DNA of 39,669 bases from Ruminococcus sp. (GTDB lineage: Bacteria > Bacillota > Clostridia > Oscillospirales > Ruminococcaceae). How positions within the stretch are numbered: the first letter of the stretch is position 1; every line of letters begins with the position of its first letter. Below are positions 1 to 7,754 of the stretch, one piece after another. The notes under the pieces are model-generated. The model was not told where the DNA came from. It saw only the letters and a list, made by a program, of their open reading frames with translations, and searched no databases. Location of the stretch: the NCBI GenBank assembly GCA_017542125.1, contig JAFXXU010000002.1, forward strand, positions 1 to 39,669. The letters are read 5' to 3'. A program made the position numbers and the translations under genes.

Positions 1-34
1 ATTATTAATTATCAATTGTCAATTATTAATTAAA
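1..34. repeat. AT-rich intergenic repeat fragment
   Basis: This is a tract built from ATTATTAATTAT-like units just upstream of the first gene. Closely similar tracts occur at 3113-3151 and 18081-18117, each beside GC-rich palindromes, so it is probably the end of a dispersed intergenic repeat cut by the window edge. Confidence 0.5.
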
Positions 35-54
35 TAAAAGGAGTTGTAAAGAAT

Positions 55-2550
55 ATGGATCCTAACGGCAAGAAGCCTCGTGCGAGAGAAAAACACGTTA
101 CCGAGGGCGTTGCGGACGTCCATAAGGAAGGAGAAGGCCTCGGAACAGGCCCCGTGGGTTCGGCTGACGGCTATGCCTCCCGTAAGGAGGATCATTCCGC
201 TCCCCGTGAGGGCGCCGCTCCCGGTGAGGGCAGGCCCCAGGGGGGGAAGGCTCCCGGCGGGCATCACGGCGGTCCCGGCGGCAGAGGCCCCGGCGGCGAC
301 AGGGTCAGCGTGGCAGGCTTCGACCTCTCCGACCCGAAGATAAAGAAGCTGGCGATCATCGCGGCTGTTCTTATCCCCATCCTCATCATCGGCTTCATCA
401 TATTTATGAAGACCAGCGGCGGCGAGGGCGGCATCGGCGGGACGATCAGCAGCCTCATAGGCGGAAACACCCTCCCCAGCGGCTTTGCCGGCGAGCAGGA
501 GGGGGGCTATACCCAGGCTGCCGCAGTAGAAGCGGATAAGACCGTGGCCTCCGGCTCCCGCGCCAAGAGGACCCAGATCCAGGGCGGCGGCAAGGATACC
601 GTCACCATAATGGTATATATGTGCGGCACCGACCTGGAATCCCGCAGCGGTATGGCTTCCTCCGACCTTTCGGAGATGGCTGCCGCGGATATCAGCGATA
701 AGGTGAATATCATCGTCTACACCGGCGGCTGCAACGGCTGGAAGACCTCGGGCATAAGCGCTAAGGTCAACCAGATATACAAGGTCACCAAGGGCGGCCT
801 CCAGCAGCTGGTAGCCGATGACGGCAGCAAGGCCATGGTAGACCCTGCCACCCTGACAGGCTTCATCAAGTACTGCAAGGATAACTTCCCCGCAAACCGC
901 AACGAGCTGATCTTCTGGGATCACGGCGGGGGATCCGTCACCGGCTACGGCTATGACGAGAAGAACAAGTCCAAGGGCTCCATGGATCTGGCGGGCATAA
1001 ACAAGGCGCTGAAAAACAGCGGTATGACCTTTGACTTCGTGGGCTTCGACGCCTGCCTTATGGCTACTGCCGAGACAGCCCTTATGCTCAACGACTACGC
1101 CGACTATATGATCGCCTCGGAGGAGACCGAGCCCGGCATCGGCTGGTATTATACCAACTGGCTCAACAAGCTCTCCAAGGATACCTCAATGTCCACCGTG
1201 GATCTGGGCAAGATCATCGTTGACGACTTCGTCACCACCTGTGACGCCAAGTGCCGCGGTCAGCAGACCACCCTTTCGGTCATCGACCTGGCTGAGTTCG
1301 CAAACACCGTTCCCTCAAAGCTCTCGGGCTTCTCCAAGTCCGTTACCGGCCTTATCGACAAGAAGGAGTACAAGACTGTCTCCGATGCCAGATACGCCAC
1401 CAGAGAGTTCGCCCGCAGCTCGGGCATAGATCAGGTGGACTTCGTGGATCTTGCCGACAAGCTGGGCACCGAGGAGGGCAAGGCGCTTGTATCGGCACTT
1501 AAAGGCGCTGTCAAGTACAACCGCACCTCCTCCAATATGACCAATGCCTACGGCGTTTCCATCTACTTCCCCTATCAGAGAGCCTCTATGGTAGACTCGG
1601 CAGTCTCCACCTACAACGATATAGGTATGGACAGCGAGTACGCCAAGTGCATAAGGCAGTTCGCCAGCCTTGAGACCAGCGGACAGATCGCGGTACAGGG
1701 CGCATCCAATCCCATTGCCTCGCTGCTGGGCGGCGTCTCCGGCGGTTCCTCCGGCAGCTCCGACCTGATAGGCTCACTGCTCTCAGGCTTCCTGGGAGGC
1801 GGCGGAGGCAAGTCCATACCCGGCCTTGACAGCGGCAACACCGACTTTATGAAGGAGCTGGATCAGCAGTCGGCAGCTGAGTACCTGGCAGCCAACTACT
1901 TCGATGTCAGCAATCTCAAATGGAAGACCCAGGGCGAGAGCTACTATCTCGACATCCCCGAGGAGCAGTGGAAGCTGGTCCACAAGCTGGATCTCAACAC
2001 CTTCGTTGACGACGGCGCGGGCTACATTGATCTGGGTCTGGATAACGTCTATACCTTCGACGGCAACAAGCTGATCGCAGATACCTCCCGCACCTGGCTC
2101 GCCGTTACCGGCACCGTGGACGGCGAGAAGAAGAGCCAGGCTGTGGCCTACTACCACACCGATACCGTTGACGACGGCTCACGCTATACCACCAACGGCT
2201 ACATCCCCGCCCTGCTCAACGGCGAGAGAGTGAAGATCCTGGTGGCCTTCGATACCGAGCATCCCGACGGCTACATCACCGGCGCCGAGAGAGACTACCG
2301 CGAGGGCGAGACCGAGACCATTGCCAAGAGCACCGCGGGTCTTGAGGTGGGCGACACAATCCGGTTCCTCTGCGACTACTACGACTATAACGGCAACTAC
2401 ACCGACAGCTACCAGCTGGGCGGCCTCTACACCGTTACCGAGGATATGGCACTCTCGAATATGTCCCTGGGCGACAAGAAGCTGAAGCTCACCTACCGCT
2501 TCACCGATATCTACAATCAGGAATACTGGACAGAGGCCATCGACAAGTAA
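55..2550 (+). CDS. Clostripain-family (C11) cysteine peptidase, membrane anchored
   Basis: This 831-residue protein reads as a C11 clostripain-like peptidase, a family that cleaves after basic residues. The catalytic His lies in a WDHGGG motif at about residue 290 and the catalytic Cys in a FDACLM motif at about residue 334, the usual clostripain pairing. Residues 1-95 form a charged, Gly/Pro/Arg-rich tail with no signal peptide; one hydrophobic segment follows at about 99-118. By the positive-inside rule the tail is probably cytoplasmic and the peptidase outside. A Gly/Ser-rich linker occurs near residues 560-600, and the last 220 residues form a separate unrecognised domain. The ATG follows a GGAG site at 40-43. 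A strong hairpin terminator follows at 2564, so it is probably transcribed alone or as the last gene of its unit. The substrate is unknown. Confidence 0.85.
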   Translation: MDPNGKKPRAREKHVTEGVADVHKEGEGLGTGPVGSADGYASRKEDHSAPREGAAPGEGRPQGGKAPGGHHGGPGGRGPGGDRVSVAGFDLSDPKIKKLAIIAAVLIPILIIGFIIFMKTSGGEGGIGGTISSLIGGNTLPSGFAGEQEGGYTQAAAVEADKTVASGSRAKRTQIQGGGKDTVTIMVYMCGTDLESRSGMASSDLSEMAAADISDKVNIIVYTGGCNGWKTSGISAKVNQIYKVTKGGLQQLVADDGSKAMVDPATLTGFIKYCKDNFPANRNELIFWDHGGGSVTGYGYDEKNKSKGSMDLAGINKALKNSGMTFDFVGFDACLMATAETALMLNDYADYMIASEETEPGIGWYYTNWLNKLSKDTSMSTVDLGKIIVDDFVTTCDAKCRGQQTTLSVIDLAEFANTVPSKLSGFSKSVTGLIDKKEYKTVSDARYATREFARSSGIDQVDFVDLADKLGTEEGKALVSALKGAVKYNRTSSNMTNAYGVSIYFPYQRASMVDSAVSTYNDIGMDSEYAKCIRQFASLETSGQIAVQGASNPIASLLGGVSGGSSGSSDLIGSLLSGFLGGGGGKSIPGLDSGNTDFMKELDQQSAAEYLAANYFDVSNLKWKTQGESYYLDIPEEQWKLVHKLDLNTFVDDGAGYIDLGLDNVYTFDGNKLIADTSRTWLAVTGTVDGEKKSQAVAYYHTDTVDDGSRYTTNGYIPALLNGERVKILVAFDTEHPDGYITGAERDYREGETETIAKSTAGLEVGDTIRFLCDYYDYNGNYTDSYQLGGLYTVTEDMALSNMSLGDKKLKLTYRFTDIYNQEYWTEAIDK

Positions 2551-2563
2551 GTGATACAAGCAG

Positions 2564-2602
2564 CGGCAGCAGTACAAAAAAATGTACTGTTGCCGTTTTT
2601 CT
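2564..2602 (+). terminator. Rho-independent terminator of the clostripain gene
   Basis: A 13-bp stem (arms 2564-2576 and 2583-2595, with G-T wobble) is followed directly by TTTTT, 14 bases after the peptidase stop codon. Confidence 0.85.
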
Positions 2603-2622
2603 CATCCCATCGTCAAAAACTG

Positions 2623-2652
2623 AAAAAGCCCCCCGAAAAGGGGAGCTTTTTT
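2623..2652 (-). terminator. Terminator for rnpB, possibly bidirectional
   Basis: The hairpin has AAAAAGC and CCCC paired with GGGG and GCTTTTT around a short loop. It lies just past the 3' end of the RNase P RNA on the minus strand. The A/T tracts on both sides let it act in either direction. Confidence 0.75.
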
Positions 2653-2656
2653 CTTT

Positions 2657-3009
2657 GCCGCCTGACCTGTAAGCCGGGTTCTGTCGGGTACGGTAATCTA
2701 TCTGGACCGACCGTCGCCGGCCGGCTCTAGCCACCTACAGCCCTGAGCCTGACGAGCAGCCATTAGCTCAAAAAGCTGCCATTGGTGTTGCACCGGATAA
2801 GGTTTACATGGCAGCGCCGTCTCCGGCGCTCCGGTGAGCTCTTACCTCGCCTTTCCACCCTTACCCCCGCCGTAAACGGCTGAGGCGGTATATCTCTGTT
2901 GCACTTGCTCGGAGGTCGCCCTCGGCTGATGTTATCAGCTATCCTGCTCTGCGGTGCCCGGACTTTCCTCATGAACTGAAGCGTTCACGCTACCGTACAG
3001 CCCGGCGGC
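2657..3009 (-). ncRNA. rnpB: RNase P RNA (catalytic subunit)
   Basis: The minus strand carries the hallmark RNase P elements. The 5' conserved GAGGAAAGTCCGGGC block reads from about 2971 to 2957. The 3' block ACAGAACCCGGCTTA reads from about 2683 down. The ends pair as the P1 helix: GCCGCC at 3009-3004 with GGCGGC ending at 2657, which fixes the boundaries to within a few bases. The length of about 353 nt fits bacterial RNase P RNA, which processes tRNA 5' ends. A perfect-spacing promoter lies just upstream and a hairpin terminator just downstream. Open reading frames across this stretch are therefore not real. Confidence 0.95.
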
Positions 3010-3016
3010 AATGCTT

Positions 3017-3045
3017 ATTATAGCACATTTTGGGCTTGCTGTCAA
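3017..3045 (-). promoter_or_regulatory. SigA-type promoter of rnpB
   Basis: On the minus strand a consensus TTGACA (3045-3040) is separated by 17 bases from a consensus TATAAT (3022-3017). Transcription would start near 3010, exactly where P1 of the RNase P RNA begins. Part of the -35 box lies in the CAATGCAC repeat that starts here. Confidence 0.9.
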
Positions 3046-3151
3046 TGCACGATTCACAATGAAGGTACCGGCGCTCCGCATCGATGTTATGCGCATCCGC
3101 GCAGCGGACACCTTCAATTATTAATTATTACTTGTTAATTATTAATTATAA
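3043..3151. repeat. Dispersed intergenic repeat mosaic (copy B)
   Basis: The stretch combines a CAATGCAC-ATTCACAATG unit, a GC-rich part containing GCGCAGCGGACA, and ATTATTAATTAT tracts. The GC-rich part resembles the copy at 20286-20311, and the AT tracts resemble 1-34 and 18081-18117. No open reading frame of interest crosses it. Confidence 0.6.
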
Positions 3152-3155
3152 ATCA

Positions 3156-3752
3156 TCACCTGTCGAAGGACGGGTTGAACGCATAGAAGTTCTTCGAGTC
3201 CAGCATATCCTGTACGAGGCGGAGCCCTTCTCCGAAGCGCTGGAAGTGGACTATCTCCCGCTCCCGGAGAAATTTCAAAGGATCCCGGACGTCCGGGTCG
3301 TCTACGAGGCGCAGCAGATTGTCATAGGTGGTGCGGGCCTTTTGCTCCGCAGCCAGATCCTCGTGGAGATCGGTGAGAGCATCCCCCTTGGATTGGAAGT
3401 AAGCCGCCGTAAAGGGCACTCCCGAGGCCGCCTGGGGGTATATCCCCGTGGTGTGATCCACGAAATAGGCGTCAAAGCCCGCAGCCTTGATCTCCTTCAT
3501 CGTCAGGTTCCTGGTGAGCTGGTAGAGTATGGCCGAGATCATCTCCATATGAGCCAGCTCCTCGGTGCCGATGTCGCTGAGTATCGCCTGAACCTCCCGG
3601 CAGGGGGCGGAGTAGCGCTGATTGAGATAGCGCATGGAGGCGCCCAGCTCACCGTCCGGACCGCCAAGCTGCGAGATTATCACCTTAGCCAGCGCCGGGT
3701 TGGGGTTTGCGATCTTTACGGGATATTGGAGTTTCTTTTCATACTGCCACAT
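3156..3752 (-). CDS. cotJC: Spore coat protein CotJC (manganese-catalase family)
   Basis: This 198-residue protein matches CotJC, a ferritin-like/manganese-catalase fold protein of the spore coat. Candidate di-metal ligands are seen in EELAHME near residue 66 and EREIVHFQ near residue 164. It is the last gene of a three-gene operon: its ATG overlaps the stop codon of cotJB by one base (TGATG), which implies translational coupling. In Bacillus the three CotJ proteins form a coat complex made in the mother cell. The presence of all three supports an endospore-forming ancestry for the host, though not that it sporulates today. Confidence 0.93.
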   Translation of the reverse strand: MWQYEKKLQYPVKIANPNPALAKVIISQLGGPDGELGASMRYLNQRYSAPCREVQAILSDIGTEELAHMEMISAILYQLTRNLTMKEIKAAGFDAYFVDHTTGIYPQAASGVPFTAAYFQSKGDALTDLHEDLAAEQKARTTYDNLLRLVDDPDVRDPLKFLREREIVHFQRFGEGLRLVQDMLDSKNFYAFNPSFDR

Positions 3753-4018
3753 CAGTCCTCACCTCCTTCATTTTCCGAGAGCTCCCAGGGGAAGGGCTCG
3801 GTGACCCACTCCCACTTTTTCGTCCCCTCGGAGGCGCAGGCCGTGAGGGGGCCGAATCTTTCCTGATATTCCTTGACCAGCTCATCGTACTTGGCCTTGT
3901 GCTCCCGGTAGTAGGCCAGACCCTCCCGGCAGGCGGGGTGGCTGTCAAGGTAGAGGTTGGCTTCGGTGAGGGCAAAGCCCGCCGCCTGTATCCGCAGCAT
4001 CAGCTTGTGCTTATCCAT
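3752..4018 (-). CDS. cotJB: Spore coat protein CotJB
   Basis: This is an 88-residue protein of normal CotJB length, rich in Leu, Tyr and Glu, with the family's LRIQAAGFALTEANLYLD-like opening helix and a HPACREGLAYY segment. It overlaps the end of cotJA by 8 bases and is followed by cotJC with a one-base overlap, the standard cotJABC order. Its biochemical role is undefined; in Bacillus it is part of the inner coat with CotJA and CotJC. Confidence 0.9.
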   Translation of the reverse strand: MDKHKLMLRIQAAGFALTEANLYLDSHPACREGLAYYREHKAKYDELVKEYQERFGPLTACASEGTKKWEWVTEPFPWELSENEGGED

Positions 4019-4256
4019 TCTTCACAGCCTCCTCCCCGATAAAGGGCTTGTCGAGGCAGGGGAAAGCCGTCCCCCGCTGCAGGGCAGCCTCGCAGTCATA
4101 GGGCTTCTCCCAGGGCTGAAAGGGCACATATGCCATAGCATAGGGCATCTCCCGGGGGAGCTTTGTCTTGGGTACAGGGCAGCTCTCTGCCTCACGGGGG
4201 AGCTCGTCGTCCCCGGAGAGAAGCATCCCCAGCAATGTTTTATCTTTATTATCCAT
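4011..4256 (-). CDS. cotJA: CotJA-like spore coat associated protein
   Basis: This 81-residue protein is the first gene of the cotJ operon. The call rests mainly on position, size and the Pro/Tyr-rich MAYVPFQPWEKPYD segment with a C-terminal GTAFPCLDKPF, both typical of CotJA. The frame stays open upstream to 4325, but the ATG at 4256 is preceded by a strong AGGAGGT site (4267-4258 region), so the shorter form was chosen. It carries a longer N-terminal part than minimal CotJA proteins. Confidence is lower than for its neighbours because CotJA is small and variable. Confidence 0.8.
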   Translation of the reverse strand: MDNKDKTLLGMLLSGDDELPREAESCPVPKTKLPREMPYAMAYVPFQPWEKPYDCEAALQRGTAFPCLDKPFIGEEAVKNG

Positions 4257-4294
4257 AGTTACCTCCTGTCTGACCGCTCGGCGCGGCCTTGGTA

Positions 4295-4322
4295 TATAGT
4301 ATGCCGGGGCTTGTTGTTTAGT
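4295..4322 (-). promoter_or_regulatory. Possible SigK/SigE-type sporulation promoter of cotJABC
   Basis: On the minus strand a CATACTATA sequence (4303-4295) fits the SigK -10 pattern CATAnnnTA, and an AC dinucleotide sits 17 bases upstream at 4322-4321. The SigE and SigK -10 patterns are similar; Bacillus cotJ is SigE-dependent. The start would lie about 30 bases before the cotJA start codon. Confidence 0.5.
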
Positions 4323-4369
4323 CAATGATCATCCCCGCCTCCCGGACAAAGAAAATTTCCCTCTCCCCC

Positions 4370-4398
4370 TTGAAAAACTCGGGGAAATCTGCTAATAT
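4370..4398 (+). promoter_or_regulatory. SigA-type promoter of the FkbH-ACP operon
   Basis: TTGAAA at 4370-4375 is followed after 17 bases by TAATAT (4393-4398). An overlapping TATAAT at 4398-4403 has poor spacing. The start codon of the first gene is 32 bases downstream, behind an AGGAGGA site. Confidence 0.65.
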
Positions 4399-4429
4399 AT
4401 AATGAGAACCTTTATTCAGGAGGATAAAT

Positions 4430-6217
4430 ATGAAAGAATTGCAGTATCCCTTCGACAGCGAATGGATAATGAAAAAGAAAAAGTCTCTGAAACGTAATCT
4501 GCTGGGGGACGGCTCCCAGAGGATAAAGAAGCGCATCGCCGTCCTCGGAGGCTCCACCACCGACGACGTTATCGCAGCCCTGGAGCTTTTCCTGCTGGAC
4601 GCAGGCATAGAGCCGGAGTTCTATCAGTCGGAGTACAGGCAGTACTGGCAGGATGCGGTCTTCGGCAATCCCGAGCTGGATGAGTTTGGGCCCGATGTGG
4701 TCTATATCCATACCACCCAGAGGAATGTGGACTTTATGCCCAATGTCCGTATGTCCGTTGAGGAGATCGACGCCGCTCTGGACGAGCGCTTCAAGCGCCT
4801 GGAGCAGATGTGGCAGGCTTTGGGCAGGTTCCGTTGCCCCATAATACAGAACAATTTCGAGATGCCCTATTTCAGGCTCCTGGGCAGCCGTGACAGCTAT
4901 GACCCCCACGGCCTTACCAATTTCACCTCACGCCTGAACGAGAAGCTCAATGCCTACGCCCAGACTCACGAGGGGTTCTATATCAACGATATCAACTGGC
5001 TGGCAGCCACCGTCGGCCTGGAGAAGTGGGCGGATACCAAGTACTGGTTCATGTATAAGTACGCTATGTCGGTGGACGTTATCCCGGAGCTGGCCTATCA
5101 GACCGCAGCCATCATCCGCTCGCTGTTCGGCAAGAACAAGAAGTGCATAGCCGTTGACCTTGACAACACTATGTGGGGCGGCATCGTCGGAGACGACGGC
5201 GTGGAGAAGCTGGAGATCGGTCAGGAGACCGGCACCTCCCAGGCCTTCTATGAGTTCCAGCAGTATGTCAAGGCTCATAAGGATCTGGGCATCATCCTCA
5301 CCGTCTGCTCCAAGAACGAGGAGGAGAATGCAATAGCGGGCTTGAAGCACCCCGAGGGCGCCGTCACCCCCGACGATTTCACCATCATCAAGGCCAACTG
5401 GGAGCCCAAGAGCATCAATCTTGAAAACACCGCCCAGGAGCTCAATATAATGCCCGACGCCATAGTCTTTGCCGACGATAACCCCGCCGAGCGGGAGATC
5501 GTAAGGCAGCAGACCCCCTGCTCCGTCCCGGAGATAGGGGAGGTCACCGACTATATCAAGGTGCTGGACCGTTCCCAGTTCTTTGAGGTCACCACCCTCT
5601 CGGCGGATGACCTGAAGCGCAGCGAGATGTATAAGGCCAATATCCAGAGAGCCCAGGCTCAGGCCAAGTTCGCCAGCTATACCGACTACCTGCTTAGCCT
5701 GGAAATGACCGCCGAGATAGGCCCCTTCAAGGATATCTATCTGGCGAGGATAGCCCAGCTCACCAACAAGAGCAACCAGTTCAACCTCACCACCCTCCGC
5801 TGCACTCAGGAGCAGATGGCCGAGTTCGCAGCCTCAAATGACCACATCACCCAGTACGGCAAGCTGCTTGACAAGTTCGGCGACAATGGCGTAGTCTCGG
5901 TAGTAGTGGGGCAGAGGGGCAGCCACCCCGTCACCGGCGAGGAGTGCCTTGATATCATCCTCTGGCTCATGAGCTGCCGGGTATTGAAGCGGGATATGGA
6001 GCTGGCAATGCTGGACGGCCTCGTTAAGCAGGCCAAGGCCGCGGGCTATACCAAGCTCATCGGCAGATACCTCCCCACCGCCAAGAACAAGATGGTCAAG
6101 GACTTCTACCCCGACACCCTGGGCTTCTCCAAGCTCAGCGAGGACTCCGAGGGCAACACCGTCTGGGAGCTGGATATCACGGGGTATGAGGATAGAAACC
6201 ACGTTATCAAGGTGTGA
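4430..6217 (+). CDS. FkbH-family HAD-IIIC phosphatase/acyltransferase
   Basis: This 595-residue protein has the full FkbH architecture. An N-terminal SGNH-hydrolase-like part begins at IAVLGGSTTDD near residue 36. A HAD phosphatase core carries DLDNT (Asp243, Asp245, Thr247) followed by WGGIVGDDG. HAD motifs VCSKNEEENA and ADDNPAER follow. A C-terminal GNAT-like region contains LIGRYLPTAKNKMVKDFY. Characterised FkbH proteins take 1,3-bisphosphoglycerate, remove phosphate and load a glyceryl group onto an acyl carrier protein. An ACP gene follows 88 bases downstream, which supports that chemistry here. No ketosynthase, dehydrogenase or MBOAT acyltransferase is adjacent, so the acceptor of the glyceryl group is unknown. 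Confidence 0.88.
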   Translation: MKELQYPFDSEWIMKKKKSLKRNLLGDGSQRIKKRIAVLGGSTTDDVIAALELFLLDAGIEPEFYQSEYRQYWQDAVFGNPELDEFGPDVVYIHTTQRNVDFMPNVRMSVEEIDAALDERFKRLEQMWQALGRFRCPIIQNNFEMPYFRLLGSRDSYDPHGLTNFTSRLNEKLNAYAQTHEGFYINDINWLAATVGLEKWADTKYWFMYKYAMSVDVIPELAYQTAAIIRSLFGKNKKCIAVDLDNTMWGGIVGDDGVEKLEIGQETGTSQAFYEFQQYVKAHKDLGIILTVCSKNEEENAIAGLKHPEGAVTPDDFTIIKANWEPKSINLENTAQELNIMPDAIVFADDNPAEREIVRQQTPCSVPEIGEVTDYIKVLDRSQFFEVTTLSADDLKRSEMYKANIQRAQAQAKFASYTDYLLSLEMTAEIGPFKDIYLARIAQLTNKSNQFNLTTLRCTQEQMAEFAASNDHITQYGKLLDKFGDNGVVSVVVGQRGSHPVTGEECLDIILWLMSCRVLKRDMELAMLDGLVKQAKAAGYTKLIGRYLPTAKNKMVKDFYPDTLGFSKLSEDSEGNTVWELDITGYEDRNHVIKV

Positions 6218-6225
6218 CATTTAGA

Positions 6226-6287
6226 TTCAATGCACAATTCACAATGCACAATTCACCGCTTCCCGAAACGGGAGATTGTGAATTGAA
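6226..6287. repeat. Dispersed intergenic repeat (copy C) with hairpin
   Basis: Two direct copies of CAATGCACAATTCAC are followed by a hairpin TCCCG-AAA-CGGGA and a closing GTGAATTGAA that can pair back with the first units. The CAATGCACA unit recurs at 3043, 14200 and, inverted, 20325. It lies between the FkbH gene and the ACP start inside the operon and could affect their relative expression. Confidence 0.6.
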
Positions 6288-6305
6288 AAGAAAGGACAGA
6301 TATTT

Positions 6306-6551
6306 ATGACAAGAGATCAGGTATTCGACAGACTTGAAGAGGTTTTCCGCGACGTTTTTGACGATGACGGCATCGTGCTCTATGAGGACACCACCGCCGA
6401 CGATATCGACGACTGGGATTCCATCGAGCATATCACCCTTATCGCCGCCGTTGAGAAGGAGTTCGGTATGAGCTTCACCATGGGCGAGGTAAGCGGTATG
6501 AAGAACGTGGGCGAAATGGTAACTATCATTTCCCAGAGGGCAAGGCGTTGA
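6306..6551 (+). CDS. Acyl carrier protein
   Basis: This 81-residue acidic helical protein has the phosphopantetheine attachment motif DDWDSIEH, with Ser39 as the modified residue. Its size is normal for a free-standing ACP. Being downstream of an FkbH-type gene, it is most likely the carrier of the glyceryl group rather than the fatty-acid ACP; the WDSIEH variant instead of the DSLD of fatty-acid ACPs agrees with this. An AAAGGA site lies about 9 bases before the ATG. Its stop codon overlaps the TTG start of the next gene (TTGA). Confidence 0.92.
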   Translation: MTRDQVFDRLEEVFRDVFDDDGIVLYEDTTADDIDDWDSIEHITLIAAVEKEFGMSFTMGEVSGMKNVGEMVTIISQRARR

Positions 6552-7147
6552 GCTTCAATACTATTGAGGGCGTAGTGCTGGGGCAGAAGGCGCTGGAGGG
6601 GGTATGCTCCTCCTATCAGCTCTGCGAGAACAGTATGATCGACTCCGTCCTCTCAGCGGAGCTCATCGAGCCCTTTCTCAAAAGGGGAGTGAAGCTCCTG
6701 CCCGAGCCCCACTTCTTCTTTATGGAGGTGCCCTGCACCGAGGATGAGGAAAAGGAGCTCCGCAAGCCCGGGGAGGAACGCTATCACCGTAAGGTCTATT
6801 ACCTTGACGGCTGCACCGAGCCGGTTTCACAGGCCATAATCAAGCGCTACGGCGGGCTGCTCATCAACGACGGCCTCACCCGCTTCGGCTTCGGGTCCAA
6901 CAGGAGCAATGAGGAGATCTACGTCCTCGACTATCAGGAGATACAGGTCTATGCCGAGGACCTGCGCTTTGAGGCTCTCTTCAAGGAGCTGGGCGCGGAG
7001 AAGGTCTCGAAACTAAAGACCGTATGGGATAATCTCACCCCCGAGAACGTCGGCGTATGCATCGCCGTGGAGGTCGAGGGCGAGCAGTGCTGCGACATAC
7101 CCGAGCGCCTCAAAAAAGAGGGTATGTACTACGCAGAAACACGATAA
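6548..7147 (+). CDS. Unrecognised 199-residue protein of the FkbH-ACP operon
   Basis: I do not recognise this family. The protein appears soluble and acidic, with no signal peptide or membrane segment. Visible features are a Pro/Phe-rich PEPHFFFMEVP near residue 53, a YGGLLINDGLTRFGFGSN segment near 100-117, and six or so scattered cysteines without a CxxC. It starts with TTG overlapping the ACP stop codon, so it is translationally coupled to the ACP, and pyrophosphatase starts 15 bases after its end. The tight coupling suggests it acts with the glyceryl-ACP, perhaps as an accessory or transfer protein, but this is only context. An ATG start is absent nearby; a later start cannot be excluded. 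Confidence 0.8.
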   Translation: MSFNTIEGVVLGQKALEGVCSSYQLCENSMIDSVLSAELIEPFLKRGVKLLPEPHFFFMEVPCTEDEEKELRKPGEERYHRKVYYLDGCTEPVSQAIIKRYGGLLINDGLTRFGFGSNRSNEEIYVLDYQEIQVYAEDLRFEALFKELGAEKVSKLKTVWDNLTPENVGVCIAVEVEGEQCCDIPERLKKEGMYYAETR

Positions 7148-7162
7148 GCAGGAGGGAAAACT

Positions 7163-7693
7163 ATGAACATCTGGCATGACATCTCACCCAAGCATATCAA
7201 CAAGGACGAATTTTCCGCAGTTATCGAGATACCCAAGGGCTCGAAGGTAAAGTACGAGCTGGATAAGGAGACAGGTCTGCTGCGTATGGACAGGATTCTT
7301 TACACATCCACCCATTACCCTGCAAACTACGGCTTCATCCCCCGCACCTATGCCGACGACGGCGACCCCCTGGACGTCCTAGTCCTCTGCTCCGAGACCC
7401 TGGCACCCCTCTCGCTGGTGGAGTGCCGCCCCATAGGAGTTATCCTGATGCTGGATAACGGCGCCAACGACGAGAAGATCATCTGCATCCCCACCAAGGA
7501 TCCCAACTACAACCAGTACACCGATATAGCCAACCTCCCGAAGCATATCTTCGACGAGATGTCCCACTTCTTCAGCGTTTACAAGCAGCTGGAGGACAAG
7601 GACACGGTAATAGACGACGTCCGCGACGCCGCTGCCGCCAAGGCCATAGTGCAGAGCTGCATAGATAACTATGTGGAGAAGTTCTGCCGGTGA
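7163..7693 (+). CDS. ppa: Inorganic pyrophosphatase, family I
   Basis: This 176-residue protein hydrolyses pyrophosphate to two phosphates. The family I signature DGDPLDVL lies near residues 66-73, preceded by HYPANYGFIPRTYAD, and both carry the metal-binding acidic residues. The length matches prokaryotic soluble pyrophosphatases. A GGAGG site lies 8 bases upstream of the ATG. It is the last gene of the FkbH-ACP operon and ends at a strong terminator. Removal of pyrophosphate could help drive an upstream adenylylating or phosphopantetheinylation step, but a general housekeeping role is the simpler reading. Confidence 0.96.
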   Translation: MNIWHDISPKHINKDEFSAVIEIPKGSKVKYELDKETGLLRMDRILYTSTHYPANYGFIPRTYADDGDPLDVLVLCSETLAPLSLVECRPIGVILMLDNGANDEKIICIPTKDPNYNQYTDIANLPKHIFDEMSHFFSVYKQLEDKDTVIDDVRDAAAAKAIVQSCIDNYVEKFCR

Positions 7694-7723
7694 GGGCGTT
7701 TGGTATAATTCAGACTGTTGATC

Positions 7724-7754
7724 GACCCGCAGGTTTTCCCCTGCGGGTCTTTTT
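7724..7754 (+). terminator. Terminator of the FkbH-ACP-ppa operon
   Basis: A perfect 10-bp GC-rich stem (GACCCGCAGG at 7724-7733 with its complement at 7740-7749) is followed by TTTTT. Confidence 0.95.

Noticed and set aside
3113-3151. AT-rich repeats as a replication origin or DnaA box cluster
   Set aside because: No TTATCCACA-type DnaA boxes or dnaA/dnaN genes are nearby, and the same AT tracts occur at other intergenic sites.
3084-3866. 260-codon open frame on the plus strand opposite cotJC/cotJB
   Set aside because: It is antisense to two clear spore coat genes, begins in an intergenic repeat and has no ribosome site or recognisable protein features.
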